A stretch of 64,000 nucleotides of DNA from G020354785 sp964534745 (GCA_964534745.1 CAZHQW010000003.1:29158-93157); one strand, 5' to 3'; positions 36,915-46,678 are shown, numbered from the stretch's first letter. Translations and numbers: made by a program. The notes: generated from the sequence alone by a model not told the origin.

Positions 36915-39900
36915 ATGAAGAAAAGAATGAAAGTGTCAGAGATGATTTCAGCGCTAAGAAGCGAGAAGATCAGAACATGGTTTGATCTGGGTATTTTTAT
37001 TGACAGGTTCAGGGAAACAAAGCCACTGCCAACAGTAAGATTTAGCGACACATACAAGGATTTTAAAAAGAAGATAACAGAAGGGGGTATGGCCTTTATA
37101 ACATTTTTATATTCTGTCGACGGAGTAACGATAGAGGTTGAAAAATATGCAAAGATTTTCAGAAAAATCCTGAAAGGTATTAAAATACACTACATATGCG
37201 GCAGGTTCTATCCTGAATCTTATAAGCTCATAGACAAAAGCACTATAAGGTATGAGATACCGGAAATGAGAGCTTTTGACAACTGGAAGCTGTATAAGGA
37301 TTTCTATTTCACAAAGCTTGAAAGAGGCGGCAAGAAATACAATGAGCTGATAATAAAGCTCTGGGAAGAAGTATTAATAATAACCGAGAAACTGGGTACG
37401 TATATTGAGAACAATAACATAAATCTTTTATACCTGATTAATGTATGCTCAAATCCGGGAAATATATCAATGGCGCTGGCTACCATATTTGTTGCAGAGT
37501 ACCTGGGTATACCCGTTATTAATAATAATCATGACTTTTACTGGGAAGGGGGCAACAAGAAAATTGATATTCTTGAAAAGGGATTAAAAGAGGGGCCGAG
37601 GGACTTCTTTTTCAATAATGCCGATATTGGAGAGGTATTTTCAGTAATAGAGGTATTATTTCCATGGGAATCACGTTCGTGGATAAATGTGAATATAAAC
37701 CAGATGCAGTCGCGGCGGCTGGTAGTTGACAAAGGTCATAATCCGGCGAGTGTAACTAAGATAGGAACGGCGGTGGACACCGACAAGTATTTTAATGTCA
37801 GCAAAAGGGAAAAAATCAATACATTTTACCAGTTTGAGAAGATATTGAGCCGTTACAGCAGTGCTTTAATAAGTTATTCGGTTTCGGATGTTATTAAGAA
37901 TAATCTTGTTGACAAGAAGGATTCCCGGCCGATATTAATTGGGGCCAAGACAAAGCCTGTGGAAAAGTTCCTTTCGGAAAACATAGTATTCCTGCAACCC
38001 ACGAGGATCATAGAAAGAAAAAGAATTGAACTGGGATTTAAGCTGATAAAAAGGCTTTTTAGCAATGTCAACTTTGTTGACCGGCTAAAAACTACTCCCA
38101 ATCTGAAACTCACTATTATTGTTACAGGTCCCATTGCAGTAGGACATTTTGAATACTATCAGAAACTTATTATCCGTTTTTCTGAGCTTCTGAATGTACT
38201 TGACCCGGGACTAAGGAATAAGGTTTACCTGGCATTCCTGTTCAGTGAGCTTGACAAGGAATCCTTCAAGAGCAGGTTCAGGAATCCGGTTGGTGTACCG
38301 GAGCTGTATAATATAGCATCGCTGGTATTATTACCAAGCAGGACCGAGGGACGGGGCCTGCCTATTATTGAAGCCACAGCCTGCGGGACGCCAATTTTTT
38401 GCAGGAGGTATTTTCCGAAAAATGTTTATTCTGAGGTTATAGGCGAGCAACTGCCCGAGATTGACAGGTTAAAGGTAATTGAATTTTCAGGGAAGAAAAT
38501 AACTTCAAAGCATGCTGATGATGTTTTTGACAGGGTGATGTTTCCGCACAAATATACCGAGGAGATACTGCACAATAAGAATGCAATATTGGGAAGATTT
38601 AGTCTCGAGGCCCTTACAAACAACATAAATAATATTTTATTCAGGCTTTACAACCAGGTGCTGCCTAATGAAAAGTCGATGGAGACGGTAAAAGCGGAAA
38701 TCAGCAGATATAAAAAGGTAGTGAACTTCAGCAATAATGATCTAAGGGCCATACTGAAAACAGAGAACAGGCATTTCATGCCGGGATTCGGAAGATTGGC
38801 ATTTATGCTTAATCTCAAGTCATTGATTGATCCCAGTGCATTCAGGGTTGAGGAGCAGCAAATAAGGGGCTTTGTGCACAGCTATGCAAATAAGCTGCTG
38901 AAAGATTACAGCTCAATAAACATACCGGAAGAAAAGAAGTACAGGTATTTTAATGCAGTTGACAATATATTCCATTACCGGGAGGGGGAAATAAAGATCA
39001 GGCATGACCATTCCTTTGCCTACAGGCATAGAAACAAAAACTATTATCCCTGTCAGGATTTTACGATCCAGGAGTTAACGGGACTGGTAAACTTGCTTTT
39101 TCTTAAGATTGTGAATCCCAAGGCAAGGAAAATTGTTGATGAAAGCCCCCATTTTTTTACTGACTGGAACCTTGCCCTTGCAGAACTGACTTCCAGTTCA
39201 GATATCGCAATTGATGACAGGGAAAGGCTGATAAAAAAGCTGCAGACAAACATACCTATTGGTATTTTTCCGGGGGATTATGTAAAGTATGAGCTTGAGT
39301 TTTTTGCTTTGCAGTCCGTTCGCTCAAGGCTCAGGCTGACAATAGAGGAGGAGCTGGATAGCAAGCTGATATTAAAGAATAAGAAGAGGCTTGCACCTGT
39401 ATATGTGTTTGCCCACACAAAACCTATTGGCAAGTGGTACAATAAAGATGACATTATTGAATATATCGAATCAGGCAAAGAAAAGGAGCTGTATTTATTG
39501 TATAAACACGGACTGATAAAGATCATCGAGTCAAAGCAGTTGTGCCTGGGCATTCATTTTCCTCAGATGGGCGCCAAAGCATTAAAGGTTTTGAGGTATA
39601 TCCGTGACAATGGGGGATTTATTATTTCAAACAGGCAATTTGCTTCAATAATGAGCGATATTGTTGATATTGACTGCTTTCATATAGGCAATGCCATACA
39701 TCCTGTTACTGCGAACATTATGGGCATTCCGCTGTACAGTGGTTATATCCAGTTTGTGCCGGCAGGGATAAAGACTACGCTGGCATATCCTACACCCATA
39801 CAGACAGCAAAGGATTTTAACCAGATATTAAACAGCAGGCAGTTTAATAATGCAGTTAAAAGATATGGAGAAGAGAAGCTTTTCCAGATACTAAAAAAAG

Positions 39901-41096
39901 ATTCCGAGGAGAGAGGATCTCCGGCGGACTATGTGCTGGATAACCTTATGGGAGCAGCGGAAAAAAACAGTGAAATTGAATATGAATACTTAAGCGGTAT
40001 TTATGGTGACGGAATGCCCTGGAATGGTGTATATGCGAGAGTAAATGTAAGTAACCCTGATCATAGTTGGGTATTCAGGACCGTGTCGAGCATTAACGGG
40101 ACAAAAAAGGTGACAACCCTTGCCGAAGAGTTCACCGGAGAGACAGGAAAAGACATAAAAATAGCATGGAATGGCGGGTATATACTTAATCCCGAACTTG
40201 TAGGCAAGCTCGGCCTGCCCGAATCTTATATCGGATCACCACTGGGCCTTCTGGTATCGGACAAGAAAGTTACAAGTCCCCCTCTCTATAACAAAGCGGC
40301 TTTCCTTGTAAATAACGAGGGCAAAATAGATATAAGAAGGGTAAACTCGAGAAAGGGTATAACTGTAACGCGAAAGAAGACTAAAGTTGTTATTGGCAGT
40401 GAAAATTACAATTGTGAACGGTCGGGGGAGGAGCCTTGTTATTATGATTTGCTTTACAAACATGAGGATATTGATGCAAAAGGAAGGGTGATAGTCAGAT
40501 TGTCCGGTAATATTATCAAAGACATAATAAAAAACAGCAGTTCGGTGAAGATTATCCCGGTGGGACTGACATTATCCTTTCCGGCGGACCGGTTTCCGGA
40601 AGATTTTGATGAGCTGGAAGCAGAGCTGGGATTGAAAGTTAACGGGATAAGCAACATTATCCATGCTGTAGAGGCGGGTCCCCTGCTTGTAAATAACGGG
40701 GAAGAAGCAATCAACATGGAAGAAGGGGGTTGGACCACAGCTAATTCAATTGCTACACAGGCTGCAAGACTGGACTATACTGATATGCGTGGGCCCAAGA
40801 TAGCAGCCGGCATCGACAGGGAAGGCAATTTGCTGGTGCTGACCGTTAACGGGAGAATAAGGGAATCTGTGGGAGCTACACATGTAGACATGGCTGAAAT
40901 TATGATTAAATTAGGGGCATGGAAAGCTATGGGCTTTGATCCGGGAGGCAGCAGCACGCTTTTTGCCAATGGAAAAGTATTAAATATTTCTCCTTATAAC
41001 AGGGAATACGAAAAGAATATTTATTCAATGCCCCCTGAGCCAAGGGCAGTATCAAATGCTATTTTAGGTTATACTGATGACACAGTAATTGTCTGA
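36915..41096 (+). CDS. Fusion of GT4-like glycosyltransferase and phosphodiester glycosidase (NAGPA) domain, 1393 aa
   Basis: No signal peptide or membrane helix is seen, so a cytoplasmic location is likely. Residues 1 to about 590 resemble a GT-B, GT4-family glycosyltransferase: NNNHDFYWEGG (H206) in the acceptor domain and LPSRTEGRGLPIIEA, with the E-x7-E nucleotide-sugar motif near residues 478-486. Residues about 600-1020 match nothing I know. Residues about 1025-1390 look like the NAGPA/phosphodiester glycosidase domain, with IAWNGGYILNPE, AVEAGPLLVNNGE and the diagnostic GFDPGGSSTLFANG (about 1340). NAGPA domains hydrolyse phosphodiester-linked sugars, as in the mammalian uncovering enzyme. 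A synthase and hydrolase in one chain suggests making or editing of a glycan or glycolipid. The MORN/TonB gene follows at once. Confidence 0.8.
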   Translation: MKKRMKVSEMISALRSEKIRTWFDLGIFIDRFRETKPLPTVRFSDTYKDFKKKITEGGMAFITFLYSVDGVTIEVEKYAKIFRKILKGIKIHYICGRFYPESYKLIDKSTIRYEIPEMRAFDNWKLYKDFYFTKLERGGKKYNELIIKLWEEVLIITEKLGTYIENNNINLLYLINVCSNPGNISMALATIFVAEYLGIPVINNNHDFYWEGGNKKIDILEKGLKEGPRDFFFNNADIGEVFSVIEVLFPWESRSWINVNINQMQSRRLVVDKGHNPASVTKIGTAVDTDKYFNVSKREKINTFYQFEKILSRYSSALISYSVSDVIKNNLVDKKDSRPILIGAKTKPVEKFLSENIVFLQPTRIIERKRIELGFKLIKRLFSNVNFVDRLKTTPNLKLTIIVTGPIAVGHFEYYQKLIIRFSELLNVLDPGLRNKVYLAFLFSELDKESFKSRFRNPVGVPELYNIASLVLLPSRTEGRGLPIIEATACGTPIFCRRYFPKNVYSEVIGEQLPEIDRLKVIEFSGKKITSKHADDVFDRVMFPHKYTEEILHNKNAILGRFSLEALTNNINNILFRLYNQVLPNEKSMETVKAEISRYKKVVNFSNNDLRAILKTENRHFMPGFGRLAFMLNLKSLIDPSAFRVEEQQIRGFVHSYANKLLKDYSSINIPEEKKYRYFNAVDNIFHYREGEIKIRHDHSFAYRHRNKNYYPCQDFTIQELTGLVNLLFLKIVNPKARKIVDESPHFFTDWNLALAELTSSSDIAIDDRERLIKKLQTNIPIGIFPGDYVKYELEFFALQSVRSRLRLTIEEELDSKLILKNKKRLAPVYVFAHTKPIGKWYNKDDIIEYIESGKEKELYLLYKHGLIKIIESKQLCLGIHFPQMGAKALKVLRYIRDNGGFIISNRQFASIMSDIVDIDCFHIGNAIHPVTANIMGIPLYSGYIQFVPAGIKTTLAYPTPIQTAKDFNQILNSRQFNNAVKRYGEEKLFQILKKDSEERGSPADYVLDNLMGAAEKNSEIEYEYLSGIYGDGMPWNGVYARVNVSNPDHSWVFRTVSSINGTKKVTTLAEEFTGETGKDIKIAWNGGYILNPELVGKLGLPESYIGSPLGLLVSDKKVTSPPLYNKAAFLVNNEGKIDIRRVNSRKGITVTRKKTKVVIGSENYNCERSGEEPCYYDLLYKHEDIDAKGRVIVRLSGNIIKDIIKNSSSVKIIPVGLTLSFPADRFPEDFDELEAELGLKVNGISNIIHAVEAGPLLVNNGEEAINMEEGGWTTANSIATQAARLDYTDMRGPKIAAGIDREGNLLVLTVNGRIRESVGATHVDMAEIMIKLGAWKAMGFDPGGSSTLFANGKVLNISPYNREYEKNIYSMPPEPRAVSNAILGYTDDTVIV

Positions 41097-41097
41097 T

Positions 41098-41985
41098 ATG
41101 AAAAGAGTTATTGCAGCGAACATAATATTGGCAATTGCAATCAATTGTTATTCGCAATTAATATGTGATACAGTATACTTTGACAGGAACTGGCAGCAAT
41201 CAGACATCGAAAATGCTCGTTATTACAGGGTTATCAGTGACGACACAAGCGGAAAAGTGCAGTTTATCGTAAGGGATTATTATATTTCAGGTCTTATTCA
41301 GATGGCCGGTACTTATAAATCAATAAATCCTGATTTTAAAACAGGCGACTTCAGGTACTGGTATGAGAACGGGCAGCCACTTATAGAGTGTAATTTCCTT
41401 AATAACAAGCTTAACGGCGAATACCTGGAGTATTATGAGAACGGACAGCCGAAAGTCCGCAGGAAATATATAAACGGATTAATAGACGGGACTGAAAAGA
41501 CATGGTCACTGTCAGGGTTTCTGGCAAAGGTCGTTGAATACAAGCTTGGAGCCAGGCACGGCAAGTTTCTCACCTATTATGAGAACGGACAGCTGATAAG
41601 GAAAGATATATATAAAAATGATGAGTTTATAAGGGGCAGGTGTTTTACCCGTGAGGGGAAAGATACCGCCTACTTTGAATATTTCATAATGCCAGCCTTT
41701 CATGGAGGATTGGAAGGATTTAAAAGATTTATACTTGAAGGTATCAGGTATCCCGAGGTGGCCAGGCAGAACAATGAAGAGGCTAAGGTTTATCTTAATT
41801 TTACTGTCAACAAGCAGGGTGAGGTTATAAAGGCAAGAATAGTCAAAGCAGACAAAGATTATTTTAATGAAGAGGTGATGAGGGTTATAAGCTTATCTCC
41901 AAAATGGATCCCCGGCAGGAAGGATGGCAAAATCATCAATGTATCAATGACAATTCCCATACTCTTTAAAATAATCCCACATTAA
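41098..41985 (+). CDS. MORN-repeat protein with C-terminal TonB domain
   Basis: From ATG 41098 the protein has 295 residues: signal peptide (about 1-18, ending NCYSQ), five or so MORN_2 repeats (about 75-185, such as YWYENGQPLIECNFLNNKLNG and YYENGQPKVRRKYING), and a TonB_C-like domain (about 200-295: YPEVARQNNEEAKVYLNFTVN, ending FKI). There is no N-terminal anchor proper and no proline spacer. The combination is a Bacteroidota type with unknown role. The ATG lies just after the TGA of the fusion gene; a TTG nine bases upstream would overlap that stop and is less likely. Confidence 0.82.
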   Translation: MKRVIAANIILAIAINCYSQLICDTVYFDRNWQQSDIENARYYRVISDDTSGKVQFIVRDYYISGLIQMAGTYKSINPDFKTGDFRYWYENGQPLIECNFLNNKLNGEYLEYYENGQPKVRRKYINGLIDGTEKTWSLSGFLAKVVEYKLGARHGKFLTYYENGQLIRKDIYKNDEFIRGRCFTREGKDTAYFEYFIMPAFHGGLEGFKRFILEGIRYPEVARQNNEEAKVYLNFTVNKQGEVIKARIVKADKDYFNEEVMRVISLSPKWIPGRKDGKIINVSMTIPILFKIIPH

Positions 41986-41998
41986 AAGGTATTTCATG

Positions 41999-42030
41999 TT
42001 GATTATATCATATATTTATTATTAAATTTG
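41999..42030 (+). promoter_or_regulatory. Bacteroidota-type promoter for the carboxylase genes
   Basis: TTG (41999-42001), 21 bases, then TAAATTTG (42023-42030). The 5' leader before the ATG at 42105 would be about 68 bases, with no visible riboswitch fold. Confidence 0.5.
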
Positions 42031-42104
42031 CATCCTCTTAGACTGTCCTTAAGAATAAGTTATTCTAATTAGTAAGCTTTAGTTTTACACTAACGATTAA
42101 TCAC

Positions 42105-43661
42105 ATGGATATAGACGGTAAATTATATAAAAGATTTCTGGCTCGCTATGACACATACCTAGAGCAGCATGGGGAAGCTGTTAGCGAGAAGCAGCATTCC
42201 AAGGGAAAGCTGACTGCAAGGGAGAGAATTGAGCTTTTATTTGATCCTGACTCTTTCGAAGAGATTGATGCATTTTCCAAGCCCTATCCGTCAGGCGGTG
42301 AATTCGGTAAGGTTGTTTCGGCATATGGGGACGGGGTGATTATAGGCCATGGAAGGGTGGCAGGGAGGCTGACTTTTATGTATGCCCAGGATTTCACAAT
42401 AATGGGGGGCTCTCTGGGGTCGGTTCATGCTTCAAAGATTGCGAAGATACAGGATATGGCACTTAAGATGGGGGCGCCGATGATTGGATTGATTGATTCG
42501 GGAGGAGCCCGCATTCAGGAGGGAGTAGCCAGTCTTGCAGGCTATGCCAGTATATTTCACAGAAATGTCAAATCTTCAGGGGTTATTCCCCAGATTTCAG
42601 TCGTTATGGGTCCTGCTGCCGGTGGAGCAGTGTATTCGCCGGCCCTGACAGATTTTGTGTTTATGACAAACAAGACGAGTTACATGTTTGTAACAGGACC
42701 AAATGTAGTAAAGGAGGTGCTGAATGAGGAAGTTACTTTTGACGAGCTGGGAGGGGCCAATGTACATATGCAAAAGAGCGGTGTGGCACAGTTTGTATAT
42801 GAGGATGAGGAGAATACCATAAGGGGATTGCAGAAACTGCTTTCATACCTGCCTTCAAATAACCTCGAGAATCCCCCTTTTGTTGATTTCGGTGACACTG
42901 AGGAGCGTGTAGAGGAGAAGCTGCGTGATATTGTGCCCGACGATCCGAATAAGCCCTATGATATGAAGGAGATTATAAACCTTATCATAGACAAGGGCAC
43001 TTTTTTTGAAGTGGCCGAGTATTATGCAATGAATATAGTAATCGGATTCGGCAGGCTGAGGGGAAAGACTATAGGCATACTGGCAAACCAGCCAAAGGTC
43101 CTTGCCGGGACCCTTGATATAAGCTCTTCTGTAAAGGGAGCGCGTTTTATCCGTTTCTGTGATGCATTTAATATACCAATACTGACACTTGAAGATGTGC
43201 CGGGCTTTCTTCCGGGAATAGACCAGGAGCATAACGGAATTATCAAGCACGGGGCAAAACTGCTGTATGCATACAGCGATTCAACGGTTCCCAAAATTAC
43301 TGTCATACTCAGGAAATCATATGGGGGCGCATATTGTGTTATGAACAGTAAAAACCTGGGAGGAGACTTCAATTTTGCCTGGCCCACAGCAGAAATTGCT
43401 GTAATGGGACCGGAAGGGGCGGTATCGATACTTTTCAGAAAAGAGCTTGGAAAGTCCAATGATCCCGATAAGATGAAGAAAGAGCTGGCTGTAAAATACC
43501 GCGAAGAGATAGCAAATCCTTTTGTTGCTGATGAAAAAGGCTATATAGATGAAGTAATAGACCCGGCGATGACCAGGAAGAAGCTTATTACGGCATTTGA
43601 GGCACTCGAAAATAAACATGTCAGCGTTCCTTCCAGGAAGCACGGCAATATCCCTCTATAA
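42105..43661 (+). CDS. Acyl-CoA carboxylase beta (carboxyltransferase) subunit, propionyl-CoA type
   Basis: The 518-residue carboxyltransferase transfers CO2 between biotin and an acyl-CoA. It begins with KGKLTARERIELLFDPDSFEE, contains the oxyanion-hole glycines (GLIDSGGARIQEG, VVMGPAAGGAVYSPAL) and the C-terminal half FLPGIDQEHNGIIKHGAKLLYAY and KSYGGAYCVMNSK. Length and motifs fit propionyl-CoA carboxylase / methylmalonyl-CoA decarboxylase alpha-type subunits. With the next two genes it forms a complete biotin enzyme; a role in the succinate-propionate pathway or propionate assimilation is likely. Methylmalonyl-CoA mutase and epimerase are not in view. Confidence 0.93.
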   Translation: MDIDGKLYKRFLARYDTYLEQHGEAVSEKQHSKGKLTARERIELLFDPDSFEEIDAFSKPYPSGGEFGKVVSAYGDGVIIGHGRVAGRLTFMYAQDFTIMGGSLGSVHASKIAKIQDMALKMGAPMIGLIDSGGARIQEGVASLAGYASIFHRNVKSSGVIPQISVVMGPAAGGAVYSPALTDFVFMTNKTSYMFVTGPNVVKEVLNEEVTFDELGGANVHMQKSGVAQFVYEDEENTIRGLQKLLSYLPSNNLENPPFVDFGDTEERVEEKLRDIVPDDPNKPYDMKEIINLIIDKGTFFEVAEYYAMNIVIGFGRLRGKTIGILANQPKVLAGTLDISSSVKGARFIRFCDAFNIPILTLEDVPGFLPGIDQEHNGIIKHGAKLLYAYSDSTVPKITVILRKSYGGAYCVMNSKNLGGDFNFAWPTAEIAVMGPEGAVSILFRKELGKSNDPDKMKKELAVKYREEIANPFVADEKGYIDEVIDPAMTRKKLITAFEALENKHVSVPSRKHGNIPL

Positions 43662-43711
43662 TTATCTTTTAACTTAGCCGCATTGATTAAAAAATTATAA
43701 TAATAACAGTC

Positions 43712-43740
43712 TTGTTTTAGTACAATTTTTAATACATTTG
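43712..43740 (+). promoter_or_regulatory. Bacteroidota-type promoter for the biotin carboxylase gene
   Basis: TTG (43712-43714), 18 bases, then TACATTTG (43733-43740), 24 bases before the ATG. It suggests the biotin carboxylase and carrier genes can be transcribed apart from the beta subunit. Confidence 0.45.
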
Positions 43741-43763
43741 AATTCTCCTTATAAGCCTGTATT

Positions 43764-45269
43764 ATGAAAATTAAGAGTCTGCTAATTGCCAATCGCGGAG
43801 AGATAGCTGTACGCATTAACAATACGGCCAGGAAGTTAGGGATAAAGACTTACGGTATAAAGACTGCGAAGGAACCCAATGCACTTTATCTTAAGCATGT
43901 AGATCATGTTATTGACTTCAGTGATGATATAGGGGAGATACCCGAATTTCTGGATATTGAAAAAATAATTAATGCAGCCAAAAGCAATAGGATAGATGCT
44001 ATTCACCCGGGGTATGGCTTTCTGGCAGAGAGCCCATATTTTGCAACCCGCTGTGAAGAAAAGAAGATATGCTTTATCGGCCCCTCTGCTTCAGCTATAT
44101 ATAAGATGGGTAATAAGACTATTGCAAAGCAACTGGCCACAAAGTACAATATACCCTTATTAAAGGGAAGCATGGGCAACATCATGAATGATGTCCATGC
44201 CAGGGATATAGCAAAGAAGATAGGCTATCCCGTTATATTAAAGGCTGCGGCAGGAGGCGGGGGACGTGGAATGAGGGTTGTTGACAAGGAATCGAAGATG
44301 GAAAAGATGTTCAGGATGGCTACTGACGAGGCTGAAAAGGCCTTTGGCGATCCGGCACTGTTCATAGAAAAATACGTCAGTAATCCGCGCCACATAGAAT
44401 TCCAGATTCTTGGCGATAAGCACGGCAATATTGTTCATCTTGGTGAAAGGGAATGCTCCATACAGCGCAAGCACCAGAAGCTTATTGAAGAAGCACCTTC
44501 GTTTGTGGTAGACAGGAAGCTAAGGAAGAAGATGGGCGGGGATGCAGTGCGCATTGCCGAATCAGTAGGTTATTACAGCACGGGAACAGTAGAGTTTCTT
44601 GTTGACGATGCAAGGAACTACTATTTTATGGAGATGAATACAAGGATACAGGTTGAGCATCCTGTTACAGAGATAACTACAGGCATAGATCTTATTGAAC
44701 AGCAAATAAGGATTGCCGAAGGAGAAAAGCTGCCGTTTACGCAGAACGATATCAGACTAAAAGGATGGGCCATAGAGTTAAGGATAAATGCCGAAGATGT
44801 TCAGGCTGGCTTTTCACCCAATATTGGCACGATTGAGAAAATAAGTTATCCGAAAGGCAAGAATATACGTATTGACAGTGGCATAAACAACTCTTCAGTT
44901 ATCACTCCCTACTATGATTCCATGATTGCCAAGCTTATAGTTCATGGGGAAACGAGGGAAAAAGCAATATCTGCAGCTGTAAGTGCACTGAAAAAGTTCT
45001 GGGTAAAAGGAATAAAAACCACTATTCCTTTTTGTCTTGCAGTACTGACAAATAAGAAATTTAAAAAGGGCGATTTTAATACATCTTTTATTGAAAAGGA
45101 AATGGACAAACTCTATTACCAGGAGGTTGATGACGAGATGCTTGCTGCTTACGTGGCAGCTTTTGATTTTGCAGCAGAACTCGAAACAGACCGTTCGACT
45201 TATGTTAATTTCCAGCAGGGCAAGAACATAAGCCCCTGGGTATTGAATAAAAGGCTCAGATCACTTTAA
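43764..45269 (+). CDS. Biotin carboxylase subunit of acyl-CoA carboxylase
   Basis: The 501-residue ATP-grasp enzyme carboxylates biotin with ATP and bicarbonate. It has LIANRGEIAVRI at the start, IHPGYGFLAESP, the ATP loop KAAAGGGGRGMRVV, HIEFQILGDKHGNIVHLGERECSIQRKHQKLIEE cut here into its known blocks, and the active-site MEMNTRIQVEHPVTE. It is about 50 residues longer than AccC, with the extension at the C-terminus (about 450-501). It stands 102 bases after the carboxyltransferase and 12 before the carrier. Propionyl-CoA is the most likely substrate of the complex. Confidence 0.93.
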   Translation: MKIKSLLIANRGEIAVRINNTARKLGIKTYGIKTAKEPNALYLKHVDHVIDFSDDIGEIPEFLDIEKIINAAKSNRIDAIHPGYGFLAESPYFATRCEEKKICFIGPSASAIYKMGNKTIAKQLATKYNIPLLKGSMGNIMNDVHARDIAKKIGYPVILKAAAGGGGRGMRVVDKESKMEKMFRMATDEAEKAFGDPALFIEKYVSNPRHIEFQILGDKHGNIVHLGERECSIQRKHQKLIEEAPSFVVDRKLRKKMGGDAVRIAESVGYYSTGTVEFLVDDARNYYFMEMNTRIQVEHPVTEITTGIDLIEQQIRIAEGEKLPFTQNDIRLKGWAIELRINAEDVQAGFSPNIGTIEKISYPKGKNIRIDSGINNSSVITPYYDSMIAKLIVHGETREKAISAAVSALKKFWVKGIKTTIPFCLAVLTNKKFKKGDFNTSFIEKEMDKLYYQEVDDEMLAAYVAAFDFAAELETDRSTYVNFQQGKNISPWVLNKRLRSL

Positions 45270-45281
45270 TTCTAAACAGGG

Positions 45282-45824
45282 ATGATAAAAGCACAAAATA
45301 AGAAAGTCAAAATACTGAAGGATGAGTATATTGCTGTTACGCAGAAGAATAAAAGATACAAGATGAACAGCCTTTTCAGTGAAGACCTGAAAATAAACAA
45401 CAAGAAAGCAGATATTAAAATATTTGAAAGCGAAGACGGATTCACTTACCTTGTATGGAAGAACAGGAAGTACCAGGCTGAAATCACTGACAAGAGCCAG
45501 AATAAGTATACCGTTTTATTAAACGGTGTCAGCTACTGGTTCTCTGTGGAATCCCCGATATCATACAAGAGAAAAAAATATCTTGACAAGCAAAAGGAAA
45601 AAAGCAAAACAGAGGCAATAATAGCTCCTATGCCGGGCAAGATTGTTGATCTCCTTGTTGAGGAGAATGCGGAAATCAAGGAGGGGGATCCCATACTTAT
45701 CCTCGAAGCTATGAAGATGCAGAATGAGATAAGCTCCCATGTCACAGGAAAGATAAAGAAGATACTTGTCAAGCAGAATGATTCGGTAGCAAAAGACGAG
45801 GTATTGCTGGAGATAGAAAAGTAG
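45282..45824 (+). CDS. Biotin carboxyl carrier protein of acyl-CoA carboxylase
   Basis: The 180-residue protein ends in a biotinyl domain (about 108-180) with IIAPMPGKIVDLLV and the attachment site EAMKMQNEI, biotin lysine K145. The N-terminal 100 residues form a small beta-rich region (YKMNSLFSEDLKINNKKAD) that probably docks to the carboxylase subunits. It follows the biotin carboxylase by 12 bases and ends three bases before a convergent gene. Having carrier, carboxylase and transferase on three chains is the usual layout in Bacteroidota. Confidence 0.92.
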   Translation: MIKAQNKKVKILKDEYIAVTQKNKRYKMNSLFSEDLKINNKKADIKIFESEDGFTYLVWKNRKYQAEITDKSQNKYTVLLNGVSYWFSVESPISYKRKKYLDKQKEKSKTEAIIAPMPGKIVDLLVEENAEIKEGDPILILEAMKMQNEISSHVTGKIKKILVKQNDSVAKDEVLLEIEK

Positions 45825-45826
45825 AT

Positions 45827-46678
45827 TTACATTTTAGCCCTTACTTTATTTATATAGTCGGCAGCAAGTTTTTCATTGCTTGTATTAATAACTCCTATCA
45901 GGTAATTTGAACTTAAGGCCATAAATACCGTCCCGTTAAAAAGATCCTGAATAATATATATACCATCCTCAACGGTTATTTTATCTTCATTAAGCTGATC
46001 AGTATAACTTTGCAGCATTGAGGAGGCCTCTGATTCACCGGACAGTCTGATAATGAACATCTTAAACTTTTCCGGCATATCATATTCGGCAGTGAAGGCC
46101 GAATATAAAACACTGTAGCCAAGGAAGTCTCTTGCTATGTAACTTTCGGTGTTGGCAGCCTTCCCTTCTTCAGGAAAAAGTCCGAGAACAGGGGGCCAGT
46201 TATTATCTGTCTCCAGCGCATCGATTAACGCTACAGCAATTTCGAGGAATGCTTCCTTGCCAGCTAAAGGTTTGCCGGCTGAGGACATCTTTACATAATA
46301 CTGTCCGCTTAAGAAGTTAAGTATACCTGATTCATAGTAACCCTGCACGCCGACATCAACAAAACTATAATCGGCCATTCTCTCGGCGCTATAAATGCCA
46401 AAGGCATTTTCAGGTGTGCTGTGCCTGTATAGTTCCACATTTATTTTTTTACCTTCACTATCGGTATAGGTGGCGATAAATAAATTTTCAAAGTCGTAAG
46501 CAAGGTAAATATCTGCAGCACCGTCAATATATTCCCACAGTGTATAATTGTCATATACAACATCGTTTATTTCCCTGTCCCATCCTTTTATGGAAGGAAA
46601 GATATTGCGGGGATTAGTATGGACAGCTGTCAGTGGCAGCAAGCAGAATAACGAAAGGATTAGCAGATGTTTTTTCAT
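45827..46678 (-). CDS. Exported DUF6599-like protein
   Basis: The 283-residue protein has a signal peptide (about 1-21, LFCLLPLTAVHT) and the pattern NYTLWEYIDGAADIYLAYDFENL that I associate with DUF6599 proteins of Bacteroidota and related phyla. Later blocks include ENAFGIYSAER and FLSGQYYVKM. No catalytic motif is apparent. It is probably periplasmic or lipid-free at the envelope. It is a single gene, convergent with the biotin carrier and divergent from the serine hydrolase operon. Function unknown. Confidence 0.75.
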   Translation of the reverse strand: MKKHLLILSLFCLLPLTAVHTNPRNIFPSIKGWDREINDVVYDNYTLWEYIDGAADIYLAYDFENLFIATYTDSEGKKINVELYRHSTPENAFGIYSAERMADYSFVDVGVQGYYESGILNFLSGQYYVKMSSAGKPLAGKEAFLEIAVALIDALETDNNWPPVLGLFPEEGKAANTESYIARDFLGYSVLYSAFTAEYDMPEKFKMFIIRLSGESEASSMLQSYTDQLNEDKITVEDGIYIIQDLFNGTVFMALSSNYLIGVINTSNEKLAADYINKVRAKM

